Part shown: one piece after another, positions 11,282 through 22,602 of the stretch
Layout of the letters: each line of letters opens with the position of its first letter
Position numbering within the stretch: position 1 is the stretch's first letter
NCBI GenBank assembly: GCA_037501455.1
Contig: CM074858.1
Span: forward strand, 83,302,501 to 83,366,500
DNA: 64,000 nt
Direction of reading: 5' to 3'
Origin: Lantana camara
Lineage: Eukaryota > Streptophyta > Magnoliopsida > Lamiales > Verbenaceae
The notes under the pieces: model-generated
Database searches by the model: none
What the model was told of the DNA's origin: nothing
Seen by the model: only the letters and a program-made list of their open reading frames with translations
Program-made: the position numbers and the translations under genes

Positions 11282-12455
11282 ATGGATAGCGATAGACATC
11301 ACCGCGACCGATCTCCTAGACACAGGCATCATCATCGCCGGCACCATCGCCGTGAGAGATCACCACCTCCTCCTCCACCTGCTCAGGCACAGCCTCAGGA
11401 TTTTATGAATGCGGTAGTGGGGCTAATTGATTAAAGACTACAGGACAGGGTTCCTCCACCACCACCAGCGCCAGTAGCACCCCAGGCGAACCCTATTTCT
11501 ACCATTTTCCGCGAGTTCCAGAACCAGTGTTCCTCGAAGTTCTATAAGGGAGACGATATACAGGCAGAAATGTGGCTGAAGGAGATCGAGAGGATCTGGC
11601 AGCTTATCCCTTGTGATACCCAGGAGAAGGCTCGCTGTACACTTACTTTGATTCAGGGCGAGGCCTACTCGTGGTGGGAGAGCACACAGATCGTATTGGA
11701 GGCAGCCGGGACAGAGATTACTTGGGAGGTCTTCGTGCGGGAGTTTAAGAACAAGTTTATTCCTCCAGCTTCCCGTACTCGCAGATTGAGGGAGTTTACC
11801 GAGCTAAAACAGGGAGGAAGGTCTGTGGGGCAGTATATTGCAGAGTTTGAGAGACTTTCTCGCTATGCACCTAACATAGTGAATGATGATTTCCACAAGG
11901 CGATGCAGTTCGTCCAGGGGCTCAGGCCAGACATCCAGGAGGCCTTAAAAGCAGCCAACACCAGCACCTGGGCTAAAGCTACCGCAAAGGCTCTAAAGGT
12001 TGAGGATTCTGATATTGCCAGGAGGGCTACTCAGCGTACTGGATAGGCTTCAGGCTCGAGAGCGGGTCAGGGATCGAGCTCAGGAAAGAGGCCAATGATT
12101 TACCCTGCACCTCCAGCGCAGAGGGACTCGGGGAAGAAGCTTAAGACTGCAGTACCGTCACAGAAGGGTACGAGAGCTCCAACGCCACCACAACCACCTC
12201 AGAAACCGGGCTGCAGATTCTGTGGGCTTACTACACACACCTATGATAACTGCAGACGACGTTTGGGGCTATGTTTGATCTGTGGGAGTGACGAGCACAT
12301 GGTAGACGGTTGTCCGGATCGTCGGGATCCGCCACCTGCAGGTCCGAGGCCACTTGTGAGAGCTCGGGCTTATGCACTCGTTGGAGAGGAGCAGGATACA
12401 GAGATTGACCCTGCAGCGGTAGTTGAAGGTACCATTTGCATTCATGGCACGAACA
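11282..12455 (+). pseudogene. gag: gag of element A (nucleocapsid part adjoins the G1 insertion)
   Basis: The ATG at 11282 opens an Arg/His- and Pro-rich N-terminus, followed by a capsid region (FYKGDDIQAEMWLKEIERIW, YSWWE, FVREFKNKFIP) typical of plant chromovirus Gag. After it come two CCHC zinc knuckles in tandem (CRFCGLTTHTYDNC and CLICGSDEHMVDGC), which bind genomic RNA. Two in-frame stops break it: TAA at 11432-11434 and TAG at 12044-12046, each one C-to-T step from a Gln codon. The frame then runs uninterrupted to GTICIHGT and is cut by G1 at 12456. It resumes after the duplicated GAACA at 22603 in the protease, so gag and pol were one frame. Confidence 0.88.
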
Positions 12456-14749
12456 TGTTGGAAAACAGGAATCAGAAAGCAGCGGAAATTTAAAAATTTT
12501 TCCAACAAAAGGATCTTGGACTCGCAATCGTGTATCCAAATTCGTAGAGATCAAGAAACTCACTTGGGTAGTAGCTTTCTTGACACGTTTTGAGCCGCCC
12601 TCAAACGCGCTTCATGCGGTAATGGCAACCCGTCCCTTGAATGTCTCTTTCAACTTCAGAATCCATTGTAGGGATAACAATCCACACCAACCTAGATTCA
12701 AATTATGTTGGGGATGTTCTTAACAATATAACATAAAGAAAGAAACATGAAACGAGAAAAGCATGATTGAAACTCCCTTCGAAAACCAGTTTTGCGAAAG
12801 TAGAAAAATGCCAGTCACAAAACCCTCGTGAAAAAATTCATCCTTCAGGATATGGACGAACGGTTTTCGCCATCTTCTTTGGTTCGATTTTTTCATTCGT
12901 TTCACGTCGGGTTCAGAATCGTTTCATCATCCCTTCTGATCGTTTTGCTTGATCCCCACTTTTTGGTAAAGCTCGAATCTTCAAAACTTCTAACTTGAAG
13001 TTCTCTAGAGATAGTCCACCAACTTGGCTACAATCTAACTAGTAAGGATGCTAGTTCTCTAGTTAGTGTTTAGGCTTAACCTAGGGTTTCGTTTATCTTG
13101 GAGAAAGGATGGTGTTCAACACATGAACCAAAAGAATTCTTCGATTAGCTCTAAAGGGGAGCATGAGCTCCCCTATATATAGGAAAGGGAGAGGGGAGCC
13201 GATCCTATTCCTTGTTGGGCAAGGATTTGGTCCCTCTCTCTCCTATTACTTGATCATCAAGTAATTTCCAACTTTGACTTTGAATTCTAATTCAAATCAA
13301 CTTTCAAGAGAGCTAAAAATATCCAAACTATTTTTGGATAATTTTATACTTTATTTATTTAAAATAAATAACTTATTTTTATCTAATTAATTAATTCATA
13401 ATTAATTAACTAGATTATTTTCTCCAAAATAAGACTTTCTTTTTAATTCAAAATTAAACCAAAGTCTATTAAATAATTAACACATTTAATTATTTAACAT
13501 ATATATACAATATATATATTTATACACGTGTGGGACACGTGTCACAAGGACACGTGTCACTCACGTGACCCACACGTGTGGTTTCACACGTGTGGAACCC
13601 TCTAGGCTCGATTAACTCGTTTAATCATTTTTAAGCCTCAATTCATGTAACCAAGTTGTTGTGTGTGACCCTCTAGGTTCTCAATTCAATTAGCAGTGAC
13701 CCTAATTAATTAATTCACTAATTAATTAATCAGTCCACAGATTAAACGACCATAGTCTAGCAACAGGTGTTTAACCCCTAGCTGAATTGGAATGTTCGGA
13801 TTCGACAGAACCTTTAAGTCATTGATTCATGTGAGATACAATCCTCCTACTTACTATCTCTCAACCAAGATCTAGGGTAAGGGAATAATTAGAACCCTAA
13901 TAATCCGGTCTTAAAGCTAAGTGCATTTCATATACATTTGATCTCAATCCAAGAAACCCTTTTCTTGATGTCTTGATCTACTGCCTTGGCCAAGGACTCC
14001 ATATGGCATATGAATGACTTACACAATAAGAGATCACCTTGCAAACGCAAGTGTAGGTCCTTTCTTGATTCTCATTCAATTTCATGAATCACTTGTGCAG
14101 CCCCAGCATAAGCCTTGAATCAGTTGTCTAAGGTGACACCCTTTAAAGCTTATACCTAAGACTACAGAGTTAACTCATAAAGTGACATGGAACCTCAAGT
14201 CTAAGGATCAATTAATCACATCAATGACTCGTGAGATATTTCCTAATCTGGAAGTTTCCATTTCCTGAAATAGAAACTTCCTTTCCCATTTAGGAATGTT
14301 CTCACACGGGGCACCTCAGTGAACTTACTTATTAAAGTAAGCACCCTCATGTATCACGCACGTATCAACTATACACTTTGCACCTACATGAAACAAGGTG
14401 GTCCTTCTTAAGGGCGTGATCCCACAAGCAAGCCTTAGAGGAGCCAGGTTGACACTCCCACTGTCTGTAGGACTCATCGGCTTGGGGTATTTTACTAATC
14501 ATGACTTATGTGATATAGGGCTCGTTTCATGAACCATTTCACCTAAATGGTAGAGTCCTAAAGTCATCAGGATTAGGGGAGTTCTCATACATGCATAGCT
14601 AAAGTAAACGCATACCAAACAAGAGCATATAAAGAAGTGTTTGCCTGTGATATTAATCAATCGTATATTATTCAAAGATTGTCTGTGATACTAGGAAAGT
14701 CCCAAAACGGATTACGTCGAATCGGCTTTCTAGGGCACTATTCCTAACA
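12456..14749 (-). repeat. 3' LTR of G1
   Basis: This is the minus-strand LTR adjoining the PPT. It contains a TATA box (13174-13181), a GGGGAGC/GCTCCCC inverted repeat at 13156-13173 just past the TATA box, and a G-box array (13525-13592). Confidence 0.92.
13525..13592 (-). promoter_or_regulatory. G-box array in the G1 3' LTR
   Basis: Six CACGTG hexamers lie in 68 bp (13525, 13536, 13551, 13562, 13573, 13587), most as ACACGTGT. From established knowledge, CACGTG is bound by plant bZIP and bHLH factors (ABRE/G-box). The array is about 350 bp upstream of the TATA box, so it is probably a promoter module. Confidence 0.75.
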
Positions 14750-14760
14750 ATCTCCCACTT
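14750..14760 (-). other. Polypurine tract of G1
   Basis: The minus strand reads AAGTGGGAGAT directly before the LTR start TGTTAGG. It is identical to the PPT of element H at 60993-61003. Confidence 0.85.
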
Positions 14761-17700
14761 GCCCGTAAAAGCCATTTAGATACTCTAAGTCCCATCTTCT
14801 CAAGATGCACTTTGAGAGCCTATTGACTTTGGGCGTTTCCAAAGTGGATCTGCTATATTCTCTGCTGATGTGACCCTCTTGTTTACACATCTCTTAGGAA
14901 ACACCTTTTCCTTATAAAGTGATTCGTAATCACGTGTTCAGTCTCTTGGTGAGGTCTTGGTTCTCTTACTTGAGCAACCATCCATTTTATCATACAATAT
15001 GATAAAGGAGTTGTTTCATGCTAGGAACGTCATCTAACAAGTTAGATGGAGTTTCTTACCCAAACACTTAACTTAGCGTTATATAATACGACTAAGTTCT
15101 TAACTACGATAGTCGAGTTTTGCAATGTCCGTCCTTTGGAACCCCTTTCAAACACATTGCATTACCATTCTGGTAGAAGTTGTATCCTTTCAATGATTTC
15201 ATAATCATCTATGTTTGATGAATGGTTACATCAAATATCCTTCTAACAACAAGATCTTTTGGGCTCTGTAAACTAATACATATCCTCATTTCTTCTCAAG
15301 TACTCTGAGGACATCCTTTACAGAAATCTAATGACCTTCTTTGAGGTCATATTAGATTCGACCCACTACGCTTAGTGTTGCGCCATATGAAGTCTAGTAC
15401 ATAACATTTCATACATTATGCACCCTTTCACTCAAAGGGATTCTGGACATTCTAACTTTCTTAAAGTTATCTTAGGACACATACTCTTCAAAAGAGATGT
15501 TCCATTGTCCATACTAAACTCCTTTTAGTATTATGGTTATGTACTCGTTTTGTGATAATCCTTTTATTCTCTTAGGTCTATCTTCTATAGATTTGAATGT
15601 CGAGAATTTAGGATAATCACTAAGATCTTTCATGTCAAATTGTTTCTTAAACAAGAATTTGTAACTTTCACGTCATCCTTGACATTCCTAATGAGAAGGA
15701 TGTCGTTTTCTAAAGAACCAAAAATTGACTCTTACATCACTAACTTTCATATGTACACTTTTAAGACTTATTCGACTTCCATCTGTGTCAAACGATTTGA
15801 CTATCCTATGGAATCGAATTGTCTAACTCCTAGAAGCCTTTATCAATCCACAGATTGACTTAGGGATTTACATACCTTATGCATACTCCCACTGAATATG
15901 AGATTTATAGAAATACCTTATTTCAGTCTCTTTCAATCTCATATTGAATAAGATAGTTCTCATGTTCATTTATCATATCTCATAGTCAGAATATGAGGAT
16001 GTGGTAAACATAATCCAAATGGACTTTTGCATTTCAATCGTCAAGAAGGTTGTAATGCTTTCCATTTACTCGAAGCTCTAGGAGCTTGATCCTATCAGGT
16101 GGATCAACCAAGGTCAAAACTCGGTTTAAGTATATGGAATCCATATTGGATTTCAAGGCTTGCTTACACTACTCAGATTCCAAATCTGACAGTGTCTCCT
16201 CTTCAAGTAATTCCTTGGCTATCTAGGAACGCGTTCTAAACGCATCTTAAGAGAAGGGTTTCACACGTGTACATGCTCCAAAATTTGGCTAAGTTTTATC
16301 AGATGGGCTCGTTTCTTCTATATGTGGCGTGGATATTTTTTCTCAAATTTCTTTGAGGTCTGCTTGCTTGTCTTTCTTCTTCTATAGGAACGATTCCTTA
16401 AGAAAGATACATTCCTTGAGACAAACAACCTTTGTCTAAGGGAATCGCAGAAATGATATCCAATATTGTTTGTATAAACTTGAACTCATTTCAAGCCTAT
16501 CTCCCACTATCCTCTTTCCTTAAGAGGATTCCACTAAATTCTTGGAAAAGAATAATTAGGGAATTTAGTGTGCCACATTGCATAGTTCATCTAAAGGACT
16601 GATTTTGGAAGGTGCAAAATTCAAAATCTCTAACTGCATATTCTGGGAGTTTATTCCTAGAATGATTATAAGTCAGTAAAGCTTGCTATGGAATGGACCA
16701 TATCCTATAAGGTTTCATTCCCTCATTCGGAAACACTAAGGTGTTCTCGAATTAGTTTACTGAGAGATAATCCTATTATTTCTAAGATGACTAAGGAATT
16801 AGTTGATAAGATATTGGCTCTCTCGATCATATCGATTTGCCTATAACTTATGACTACTTCGGTTCCTGACCTCCTTTTGAAATTCTAAGAATTTCATATA
16901 AGTTTCGAATTTGTACTTCAACAAGTACATTCATTCATAATGATTAAACTGCTGATTGTATCTAGTGCTTACATTAAGCATCTTACACTCATCAGCATGG
17001 ATCGAAATCCAGTATAATTTTGGAACGTTCCACGTTTCTTATAAACGGGATTCAGGAACGCTTCCCTCAGGACAGGATTCACAGGAAGTCAACTCTATAG
17101 GTTCATTTTCATAGAATGATCCTAAGGTGTCTGACTTGCTAATCCTTTTATATCTCAACGTTCCAAAGTAATTCGAAGCTTTGTCATCTTACTTACTTTT
17201 GTTATCTCGCTGTATGTTCAGAACATTAGTGTCTTGAGTCTTTGCACAACAGATTATGTAGAATTGACTCAAGACTAGTGAATTCTATTCCTAGTAGAAT
17301 TACTAAACGAAGTAACATTTCAGAGTACTCATACTCTTTGCAGTTCCCTTTCAAAGTCCTTATTTGCTATCATAGAAGCAAACGTCCTATTTGACCTCTA
17401 GTGTCTTTTGGGAGCACCCCTTACATGCCCCTCCATTGGGCTCTTAAGGGTTTCTTCTTCTTTAGGCGTTCAAGCCTTTAACTTAGGGAGTTTTAGAAGA
17501 AGAATTAACCATCACAACCTTTTATTTCTTCTTAAGGATGCTTTCAACCATTATCAACTAAATGATTAACTATGCTACATTAGCATCATTCTAGTTGAGC
17601 ATAAAGGGTTTGAATGATGGTGGAAGCAATGCAATCAATCAGTGCATTGAGAACTCTTTTCTCAGTTAATGATCGAGACCACAAGATCTTCAAATAAGAT

Positions 17701-18200
17701 CTTTAGACCTTGTTCATGTGCACTTGTTTCCTCATTTGGAATATGGAATAATTCCACAATGTTATACCTTGTAACATTTTTATGAGGTGGTTCAATTGCT
17801 CTTAAGTGGTTTGGAGAAATCCATTCACCTCAGATTGCTTCTCTTTTGGCCCGGGTCGAATTTTCATAATTGAATACTTCGCCCTTTAGAGAACGCCTTT
17901 CTCTATTCGGAATCTAAAACGAATTTTTAGTGTCCGAAGCCAATTAGAGTTAGTTAGGACTTAGTCAACTTGTTTGACTTAAGGATGGATACTAATGGGT
18001 TTGCATTTCATATTGTAGAGAATCACAGAACTACAACCTAAATGCTAAGTAGAGAAAATGTGAGCATGCTGAATTATAATGATATACAAAAGATAAGGTC
18101 TTTAATCTAATGTAGCTCCCACTGTTTTTCAAAGATCTATAATTCCCAAAGATCTAAGAGGAACTCTTTTCCCAATGGGTACTAAGATCCTAAGCATTTT
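14761..18200 (-). pseudogene. pol: Degenerate copia pol of G1
   Basis: Next to the PPT, the minus strand aligns by eye with the RNase H tail of element H: GAGGGTCACATCAGCAGAGA, GCAGATCCACTT and AGAAGATGGGACTTAGAGTA recur in order. Indels and substitutions are so dense that no ORF above about 60 codons remains. Further left-to-right domain limits cannot be drawn without alignment. The decay contrasts with the near-identical LTRs. Confidence 0.55.
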
Positions 18201-18208
18201 ACCTCGAA

Positions 18209-18527
18209 CCCACGACTCGCGGACATTCTAAGTAAAACCCTAGGTAGGTACAACTTACCAATTCTAACATCTTTAGAACTCTTAGTAATTGTTTTGCATC
18301 ACCTATCTTTCAATATGGACCCACGACTCGTGCGACATCCATATTTACTTAGGCGTTAAGCTAGACCCATCAATCATAAGATCATGATCAAAACTTAGTT
18401 CGAACGACCCACGACTCGCGGACATCGCCCTTGCCAAAATTAACCACGAAATATTGATCATTTAAAATGATCAATCAGGTAACTAAGAACTAATAAGCTC
18501 CACTAGCTATCCCACGACTCGCGGACA
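18209..18527. repeat. Four dispersed copies of an 18-bp motif inside G1
   Basis: CCCACGACTCGCGGACA(T) occurs at 18209, 18408 and 18511, and in a variant with TGCG at 18320. The spacings are 111, 88 and 103 bp. The sequence between copies is not repeated. It lies on the 5' side of the decayed pol. The function is unknown. Confidence 0.8.
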
Positions 18528-19144
18528 ATAACTAGCTTTACTTACTAAACTTAAAACCTATTGATGGAATGCGAGGAATTTAATTCAAAATTTGCATCTC
18601 GAATTAAATACCTATTATTCGAAATGAGCTTAATATTTAATGGGAATTTTCGAATCAACCGAAGAGTTGTTCGGTTCGACCTCACCAACATATATGTTAT
18701 CCAATTTAATTAGTCTTGATTAATGCAAGTACAACTTAAATGCATTTCAAACAAGCACATAAACAGATAACATGTCCTAGCATGATACTAACATGTAATG
18801 ATCATGGGTTCTACCTATCTTATGCGTGATATGTGGGAGCCACTCCACAATCACAAGTTCTAACATACATGCCACATAAACAGTTTAAATCACATAAGGG
18901 AAAGCGGTAACAAAATACGAGCCCTATCTCTATTACATTTTACAATTGAGATTCCCCTCCCTAACATTTTTAGGGGTCTTCACTTATGGCCTCCTTGTTA
19001 CTTGAATGTGGTCCATCTTACTCCATGGGTGCATTGTCTCCAAAATGAAAATAAAACCTCACCACCTATCTCTACTCTCAAATTACAATAAAAAGAAAAA
19101 GACATAAAGTAATAAGGCTCAATCTTCATATTGGCCTTAGACAA

Positions 19145-19330
19145 TTACACGGGGCATACCCCGGCCTCAAAAACAGTAATATAGAAAGCCACATAATAAA
19201 TCACATAACAGTACGCACATAAGTGAGGCTCCAACCTCAATTGAAAAACGCAACTATAGGGCTCCAACCCCAATTTAAACCATTCATGTGCATAAATTAA
19301 AACCATACATATGTCTAAACCCATGATCAC
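19145..19330 (-). CDS. Small ORF of unknown meaning in the copia leader (61 aa)
   Basis: The minus-strand ORF contains MGLDICMVLIYAHEWFKLGL and a Leu-Glu-Pro repeat (LGLEP...LRLEP), then a Cys/Tyr-rich hydrophobic end. The same frame is open in element H from ATG 63867 to the window edge with two visible replacements (I to L, E to G). It lies about 0.95-1.0 kb after the LTR in both. It may simply reflect recent common descent. No family is recognised. Confidence 0.25.
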   Translation of the reverse strand: MIMGLDICMVLIYAHEWFKLGLEPYSCVFQLRLEPHLCAYCYVIYYVAFYITVFEAGVCPV

Positions 19331-19699
19331 CTAACATGCTTAAATTGCAAGAATTTAAATTTAACCAATAAATTAAAATTCTCGCTTTAAGCTCTAATAG
19401 CTTAAAACACGACTTAGATGCAATTCTTGTTCAAGAGCCTTTTCAATAAAACCCGAAAAACTAAAAACTAATAAAATTCCAATTAATTTCTGAAAATTAA
19501 TAATTTTATTCTTTCAATATTTTCATAAAATAAAGATCGTAATTTTCCCAAAATTTAAATCGATTTTAATTTCTCAAAATCCCAATTTAATCAAAATTTT
19601 AAAATTAATTTTATTTTAATAAAACTGATTTTAAAAGATAAAATTAAAATAAAATTAAATCGGGATTTTTAAGGACCGAAACCACGAAACACGAAAATA

Positions 19700-20040
19700 C
19701 GAAAACATGCCCGAAACCACCCGTTCAAGGGGCACCGCCGCGCGGCAGCATGCACGCGCGCGCCCCAGCAGCGCTCACAGCGTGCGGCAGTTGCCGCCCG
19801 AATGCGCGCGCTGGGCGTGCACGCCGCACGCGCGTTGCGCGCAGCAGTACCCGGCGTGTGCGGGCGGTCTCGGCCAGGCTCCCGCGCGGTTGCGGGAGGT
19901 GCTAGGCGGGACGTCCCGTGCCGTTGCGGGAGCCTCGTGCGGGCAGTCCCGCACGGTCGCGGGACTGGTGAGCTGCGGCGATTGGCTAGGCCTCGCGTGC
20001 TACGCCTTAGCACGCGCGAGCCTTGCCTTTTTCGTTCGCA
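19700..20040. repeat. GC-rich, hairpin-rich leader block of G1
   Basis: This is a GC island within otherwise AT-rich sequence, built of GCGGGA and TCCCGC words in both orientations. Examples are CCCGCGCGGTTGCGGGA, GCGGGACGTCCCG and GTGCGGGCAGTCCCGCAC between 19880 and 19970. The overlapping ORFs on both strands are composition effects. The matching block in H is 63215-63480. Confidence 0.7.
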
Positions 20041-20302
20041 ACGCGATTTCGTGTTTCGTATCTCAAGTTTCTCAGAACCAATTCAATCCAAAAATTAAAA
20101 TTACGATTTAAACGAATTTCAACTAAAACAGCTTTTCAAAAAACAGATTTAAGAAAACGGTTTTCAGAAATTTAAGAAAAATTACAGTTTCGTATTTCAG
20201 GCTTTCTAAAAGAACTCATGAATACCTAATTCGCATCTAAGCCTAAGAATTTCTACCAAATTCAGAATAATTGAGACGAATCAGAAACACGATTAACGAG
20301 GT

Positions 20303-20315
20303 GGCTCTGATACCA
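20303..20315 (-). other. Primer-binding site of G1 (tRNA-iMet)
   Basis: The minus strand reads TGGTATCAGAGCC two bases after the 5' LTR end. This is the standard plant copia primer site. Confidence 0.92.
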
Positions 20316-21021
20316 CTTGTTGGAAAACAGGAATCAGAAAGCAGCGGAAATTTAAAAATTTTTCGAACAAAAGGATCTTGGACTCACAATCGTGTATCCA
20401 AATTCGTAGAGATCAAGAAACTCACTTGGGTAGTAGCTTTCTTGACACGTTTTGAGCCGCCCTCAAATGCGCTTCATGCGGTAATGGCAACCCGTCCCTT
20501 GAATGTCTCTTTCAACTTCAGAATCCATTGTAGGGATAACAATCCACACCAACCTAGATTCAAATTATGTTAGGGATGTTCTTAACAATATAACATGAAA
20601 CGAGAAAAGCATGATTGAAACTCCCTTCGAAAACCAGTTTTGCGAAAGTAGAAAAATGCCAGTCACAAAACCCTCGTGAAAAAATTCATCCTTCAGGATA
20701 TGGACGAACGGTTTTCGCCATCTTCTTTGGTTCGATTTTTTCATTCGTTTCACGTCGGGTTCAGAATCGTTTCATCATCCCTTCTGATCGTTTTGCTTGA
20801 TCCCCACTTTTTTGTAAAGCTCGAATCTTCAAAACTTCTAACTTGAAGTTCTCTAGAGATAGTCCACCAACTTGGCTACAATCTAACTAGTAAGGATGCT
20901 AGTTCTCTAGTTAGTGTTTAGGCTTAACCTAGGGTTTCGTTTATCTTGGAGAAAGGATGGTGTTCAACACATGAACCAAAAGAATTCTTCGATTAGCTCT
21001 AAAGGGGAGCATGAGCTCCCC

Positions 21022-21029
21022 TATATATA
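21022..21029 (-). promoter_or_regulatory. TATA box of the G1 5' LTR
   Basis: TATATATA sits between a G-box array upstream and a GGGGAGC/GCTCCCC inverted repeat immediately downstream. The same arrangement is found at 13174-13181 and, as TATAAATA, in H at 62526-62533. Confidence 0.65.
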
Positions 21030-21372
21030 GGAAAGGGAGAGGGGCGCCGATCCTATTCCTTGTTGGGCAAGGATTTGGTCCCTCTCTCTCCTATTACTTG
21101 ATCATCAAGTAATTTCCAACTTTGACTTTGAATTCTAATTCAAATCAACTTTCAAGAGAGCTAAAAATATCCAAACTATTTTTGGATAATTTTATACTTT
21201 ATTTATTTAAAATAAATAACTTATTTTTATCTAATTAATTAATTCATAATTAATTAACTAGATTATTTTCTCCAAAATAAGACTTTCTTTTTAATTCAAA
21301 ATTAAACCAAAGTCTATTAAATAATTAACACATTTAATTATTTAACATATATATACAATATATATATTTATA

Positions 21373-21440
21373 CACGTGTGGGACACGTGTCACAAGGACA
21401 CGTGTCACTCGCGTGACCCACACGTGTGGTTTCACACGTG
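21373..21440 (-). promoter_or_regulatory. G-box array in the G1 5' LTR
   Basis: Five CACGTG hexamers lie at 21373, 21384, 21399, 21421 and 21435. A sixth site has become CGCGTG at 21410. It matches the array at 13525-13592. Confidence 0.72.
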
Positions 21441-22602
21441 TGGAACCCTCTAGGCTCGATTAACTCATTTAATCATTTTTAAACCTCAACTCATGTAACC
21501 AAGTTGTTGTGTGTGACCCTCTAGGTTCTCAATTCAATTAGCAGTGACCCTAATTAATTAATTCACTAATTAATTAATCAGTCCATAGATTAAACGACCA
21601 TAGTCTAGCAATAGGTGTTTAACCCCTAGCTGAATTGGAATGTTCGGATTCGACAGAACCTTTAAGTCATTGATTCATGTGAGATACAATCCTCCTACTT
21701 ACTATCTCTCAACCAAGATCTAGGGTAAGGGAATAATTAGAACCCTAATAATCCGGTCTTAAAGCTAAGTGCATTTCATATCCATTTGATCTCAATCCAA
21801 GAAACCCTTTTCTTGATGTCTTGATCTACTGCCTTGGCCAAGGACTCCATATGGCATATGAATGACTTACACAATAAGAGATCACCTTGCAAACGCAAGT
21901 GTAGGTCCTTTCTTGATTCTCATTCACTTTCATGAATCACTTGTGCAGCCCCAGCATAAGCCTTGAATCAGTTGTCTAAGGTGACACCCTTTAAAGCTTA
22001 TACCTAAGACTACAGAGTTAACTCATAAAGTGACATGGAACCTCAAGTCTAAGGATCAATTAATCACATCAATGACTCGTGAGATATTTCCTAATCTGGA
22101 AGTTTCCATTTCCTGAAATAGAAACTTCCTTTCCCATTTAGGAATGTTCTCACACGGGGCACCTCAGTGAACTTACTTATTAAAGTAAGCACCCTCATGT
22201 ATCACGCACGTATCAACTATACACTTTGCACCTACATGAAACAAGGTGGTCCTTCTTAAGGGCGTGATCCCACAAGCAAGCCTTAGAGGAGCCAGGTTGA
22301 CACTCCCACTGTCTGTAGGACTCATCGGCTTGGGGTATTTTACTAATCATGACTTATGTGATATAGGGCTCGTTTCATGAACCATTTCACCTAAATGGTA
22401 GAGTCCTAAAGTCATCAGGATTAGGGGAGTTCTCATACATGCACAGCTAAAGTAAACGCATACCAAACAAGAGCATATAAAGAAGTGTTTGCCTGTGATA
22501 TTAATCAATCGTATATTATTCAAAGATTGTCTGTGATACTAGGAAAGTCCCAAAACGGATTACGTCGAATCGGCTTTCTAGGGCACTATTCTTAACAGAA
22601 CA

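Larger units (their letters stand above)
18528..20302 (-). other. Leader / former gag region of G1
   Basis: This is about 1.8 kb between the PBS and the 18-bp repeats. It is strongly AT-rich apart from the GC-rich block at 19700-20040. It matches the leader of element H (62935-64000) in reverse orientation. No recognisable gag domain is visible. Confidence 0.55.
12456..22597 (-). mobile_element. Element G1: full-length Ty1/copia retrotransposon with degenerate pol, inserted in gag of A
   Basis: A perfect TSD GAACA (12451-12455 and 22598-22602) flanks 10.1 kb. The LTRs are 12456-14749 and 20318-22597, starting TGTTAGGAATAG (right LTR TGTTAAGAATAG) and ending TTTTCCAACA in minus orientation. 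A PBS (20303-20315) and PPT (14750-14760) are in the right places. The LTRs look about 99 percent identical, apart from an indel of about 14 bp near 12731. The 5.6-kb interior nevertheless has no substantial ORF, only decayed copia pol. Element H carries a better preserved pol of the same family. Confidence 0.9.
20318..22597 (-). repeat. 5' LTR of G1
   Basis: The minus-strand LTR of 2280 bp is nearly identical to 12456-14749. Its start is TGTTAAGAATAG, one change from the family TGTTAGGAATAG. It contains the promoter that would drive the element. Confidence 0.92.

Noticed and set aside
12231..12563. Minus-strand ORFs over the gag-G1 junction
   Set aside because: They are shadows of gag on the opposite strand and cross the insertion boundary.
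18209..18527. CRISPR-like array of 18-bp repeats
   Set aside because: Spacing is irregular (88-111 bp), there are only four units, the host is a plant, and it lies inside a retrotransposon.
19669..20111. Ala/Arg-rich ORFs on both strands of the G1 leader, with a counterpart at 63091-63541
   Set aside because: Composition effect of a GC-rich block. The predicted proteins differ between copies although flanking DNA is conserved.
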